NCBI GenBank assembly: GCA_015062085.1
Contig: SUVI01000064.1
Location: forward strand, 1 to 16,253
Direction of reading: 5' to 3'
DNA: 16,253 nt
Origin: Planctomycetaceae bacterium
GTDB taxonomy: Bacteria > Planctomycetota > Planctomycetia > Pirellulales > Thermoguttaceae
Part shown: positions 14,843 to 16,253 of the stretch, in pieces
How the letters are laid out: every line of letters starts with the position of its first letter
Numbering within the stretch: the stretch's first letter is position 1
Translations under genes and position numbers: made by a program
The notes under the pieces: generated by a model
Databases searched by the model: none
The model's input: only the letters and a program-made list of their open reading frames with translations
Told to the model about the DNA's origin: nothing

Positions 14843-15491
14843 CCCGTCAAATATCGAGCGGCATCCGCTTCCGCCGTTTTTTCCGAAAGATGCCGAAATG
14901 CTCTTTCTTGGAAGTTTTCCGCCTCCGCGAAACCGGTGGTGCATGGACTTTTTCTATCCGAATCTTCAGAATGATTTCTGGAGGATCATGGGACTTGTTT
15001 TTTTCGGGGATCGCGAGCATTTTCTGACGGCACGGCGCGAGGATGGAAAACGGATCTTTGAGGCGGAAAAAATACGTGCTTTTCTGCGGGAGAAAAAGAT
15101 CGCACTTTACGATACTGCCGTCGAGGTGATCCGGAAGAAAGGGAATGCCTCGGACGCTTTTCTTCAGGTCGTCACGCCGTTGGATCTGAAACGTGTTTTG
15201 ACGCAGGAAATCCCGCTCTGCAGGACTATTTGCGCGACGGGGGAAAAGGCGGCGGAAACCCTGATCCAGATCATTGCTCCGGAGATTGAAAATGGGGACC
15301 GTTTACCCAAATTGACGATTGGAAAATGCGTTTCGATGCAATATGCAGACAGGATGCTTGAATTGCAGCGTCTTCCTTCCTCTTCACGCGCCTATCCGCT
15401 TGCCATTGAGAAAAAAGCGGAAATATACCGCGAGATCCTGACGAATATCGTCGCAAAACGGCAAAAAAACACCGATTTTCAGGTTTTTTGA
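14829..15491 (+). CDS. uracil-DNA glycosylase superfamily protein
   Basis: From the ATG at 14829 the protein has 220 residues. It resembles a UDG-superfamily group common in Bacteroidetes and other bacteria: MLFLGSFPPP near the start of the fold, then RWCMDFFYPNLQNDFWRIMG with the Asn/Asp-containing base-pocket region, a VTPLDL strand, ATGEKAAE, and LPSSSRAYPL, which takes the place of the HPSPxN-type DNA-intercalating motif. Such enzymes remove uracil or related deaminated bases from DNA; the exact substrate of this group is not known to me. The start overlaps the isomerase gene by 14 bases (ATGAACGACTTTAG), which implies co-transcription and translational coupling. A TTG at 14817 in the same frame is a less likely start. 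The C-terminus ends in a short basic tail, probably not part of the fold. No downstream gene follows closely. Confidence 0.85.
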   Translation: MNDFSPSNIERHPLPPFFPKDAEMLFLGSFPPPRNRWCMDFFYPNLQNDFWRIMGLVFFGDREHFLTARREDGKRIFEAEKIRAFLREKKIALYDTAVEVIRKKGNASDAFLQVVTPLDLKRVLTQEIPLCRTICATGEKAAETLIQIIAPEIENGDRLPKLTIGKCVSMQYADRMLELQRLPSSSRAYPLAIEKKAEIYREILTNIVAKRQKNTDFQVF

Positions 15492-15523
15492 GTTTTTTTT
15501 AAATTTTTTCCAAAAATGCCCTT

Positions 15524-15559
15524 CCCCCCCCTTGACGAATTTTTAGTTTCGTGTATAAT
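15524..15559 (+). promoter_or_regulatory. near-consensus sigma-70 promoter with C8 tract abutting the -35
   Basis: Eight C residues (15524-15531) directly precede TTGACG (15532-15537). After 16 bases comes a perfect TATAAT (15554-15559). Transcription would start near 15566. No substantial ORF follows within the window, so it may drive an untranslated RNA or a very long leader. Confidence 0.75.
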
Positions 15560-15565
15560 CCTTTA

Positions 15566-15693
15566 CATAATTGAACGTTGTTGGTTGGCAGTTTTATTTG
15601 TTTGGCTTTTGGATAGTTTTTTGCATTGGACCTTTGGGTCGTTCGGAATCCCTTTCTTTTGTGTAAGTGGTCGGCATTTACAGAAGGGTTTTT
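15566..15693 (+). ncRNA. candidate small RNA or attenuated leader
   Basis: It runs from the predicted start of the strong promoter to a terminator-like structure. That structure is CCCTT (15650-15654) with AAGGG (15684-15688), and inside them TGTAA (15662-15666) with TTACA (15678-15682), followed by TTTTT (15689-15693). The stem has an uneven internal loop (7 bases against 1), so termination may be partial. No family recognised. Confidence 0.3.
15650..15693 (+). terminator. possible weak terminator or attenuator
   Basis: Two 5-bp helices are separated by an asymmetric internal loop and followed by five T residues. It lies about 85 bases downstream of the predicted transcription start of the promoter at 15532-15559. 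Confidence 0.3.
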
Positions 15694-16027
15694 AGAAATC
15701 GGTTCGTTTTACTTTTTCGTTTGGAAATAAGTTGAATTAATAAAACTCGATTTATTCTTCCAATCTGGCATGAATCCAATTTGTGCCCCCTTGCTTTTCC
15801 TGTTTTTTTGAATTTTGTAGATCCTTGTGTATCTTCGCTTCAGTTAGGCGGTCCGATGCAGGAATGGTTTATAATTTTTGAAAAATATACACAACATAGA
15901 GATTTTTGTTTCTGTTTCGGCAGCTATGACTACACTATCCTTGTCGGTTTTCTGAAACAGAAAATGTAAACAGGAGGTTCCCCTAAGGTTATGTGCATTT
16001 TACTTTGTCTTCTTCTTCGGAAGACCC

Positions 16028-16253
16028 CAGCGGCATTTCGAACGGCACCCTGACCGCCGCTGCTGTTTTCTGAGTCAGCCCAGTACGGCAAAACACGGGC
16101 TGAAAACTGAATTGGAGATTTTGTTGAAGACACGGTGTCGGTCGGCGTAACGCTGATTTTCAGAGGTTCGACTCCTCTCCCCGTCTTTGCCTTTTGGCGC
16201 TCATGTATGATGGGGGCTGCGCGAACGAGCGCATAAACGAGATTTTGTGATTC
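16028..16253 (+). ncRNA. structured region with tRNA-like T-arm; candidate tRNA-like or tmRNA-like RNA (runs off the window)
   Basis: Consecutive perfect or near-perfect hairpins are seen: CAGCGGC/GCCGCTG (16028-16034 with 16056-16062); TCAGCCC/GGGCTGA (16075-16081 with 16097-16103); GACA-CGG-TGTC (16129-16139); TCGGCG-TAA-CGCTGA (16142-16156); and AGAGG-TTCGACT-CCTCT (16162-16178). The last has the exact 5-bp stem, 7-base loop geometry and sequence of a tRNA or tmRNA T-arm. CCCCGTC (16179-16185) sits where a 3' acceptor strand would. No GACGGGG partner exists upstream, but GATGGGG (16209-16215) lies downstream, as in a permuted tRNA-like domain. Against tmRNA: no GG-TTCGAC D-loop motif is visible after 16215, and no CCA follows. 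A tRNA 3'-end duplicate (att site) is the main alternative. Confidence 0.35.

Larger units (their letters stand above)
15492..16253. other. 762-base region without a convincing protein gene
   Basis: After the glycosylase gene there are T-rich tracts, then a near-consensus promoter (15532-15559), a possible attenuator hairpin (15650-15693), an AT-rich middle part, a Shine-Dalgarno followed by a 20-codon ORF (15991-16053), and from 16028 a dense series of hairpins ending in a tRNA-like T-arm. The plus-strand frame at 15781-15969 (62 residues) starts at GTG, lacks a ribosome binding site and looks like chance. Confidence 0.55.

Noticed and set aside
13394..14944. 516-residue minus-strand open frame
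   Set aside because: It lies opposite the isomerase gene, which has clear family motifs, and its C-terminal part translates the 13-bp repeat in three frames (Cys/Leu-rich repeats).
15781..15969. 62-residue plus-strand frame
   Set aside because: It starts at GTG without a ribosome binding site, has mixed low-quality composition and sits in AT-rich DNA. No family features are seen.
16129..16190. Complete ordinary tRNA gene
   Set aside because: No D-arm, no 7-base anticodon loop with a 5-bp stem, and no upstream acceptor partner for CCCCGTC.

Overview
The window reads as chromosomal DNA of a Gram-negative bacterium, most likely Planctomycetota or a close PVC relative. I infer this from three things. 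One large secreted protein joins a PD40 beta-propeller to c-type haem motifs and a LamG-like tail. Several genes lack clear Shine-Dalgarno sequences. A KpsF/GutQ sugar-phosphate isomerase points to Kdo and lipopolysaccharide. No marker gene fixes the taxonomy. I see no insertion sequence, prophage, CRISPR array or complete tRNA/rRNA gene.

Layout. 1-1794 (+) is the 3' part of a four-module sulfur-handling protein: CoA-disulfide-reductase-like flavoprotein, rhodanese, TusA and DsrE2. 1795-2517 is mostly gene-poor, with one doubtful small minus-strand ORF and an 11-bp inverted repeat. 2518-3135 (-) is an iron-sulfur flavoprotein. 3136-3862 holds a strong orphan plus-strand terminator and the candidate promoter of the next gene. 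3863-6364 (+) is a secreted glycoside-hydrolase-like protein. 6553-10014 (+) is a secreted propeller/tri-haem protein, separated from the previous gene by two kinds of short tandem repeat. 10092-11306 (-) is a secreted alpha/alpha-toroid protein that converges on it. 11669-13696 (+) is a secreted Arg/Pro repeat protein with a His-rich stretch and a TPR-like C-terminus, followed by a 13-bp tandem repeat. 13883-14842 (+) is arabinose-5-phosphate isomerase, and 14829-15491 (+) is an overlapping uracil-DNA-glycosylase-family gene. 15492-16253 has no convincing protein gene. It does have a near-consensus promoter, a possible attenuator or terminator, and a run of strong hairpins ending in a tRNA-like T-arm.

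How the genes fit together. Four consecutive genes (3863-13696) encode exported proteins, so much of the window serves the cell envelope or periplasm: a carbohydrate-active enzyme, a possible electron-transfer protein, a toroid protein and a structural-looking repeat protein. The isomerase feeds Kdo synthesis for the outer membrane. The two redox proteins at the left are probably cytoplasmic. Only the isomerase/glycosylase pair is a convincing operon.

The least explained signals are non-coding: the right-edge tRNA-like structured region, the orphan terminator near 3550, and two promoters that each carry a C8 tract next to the -35 element.
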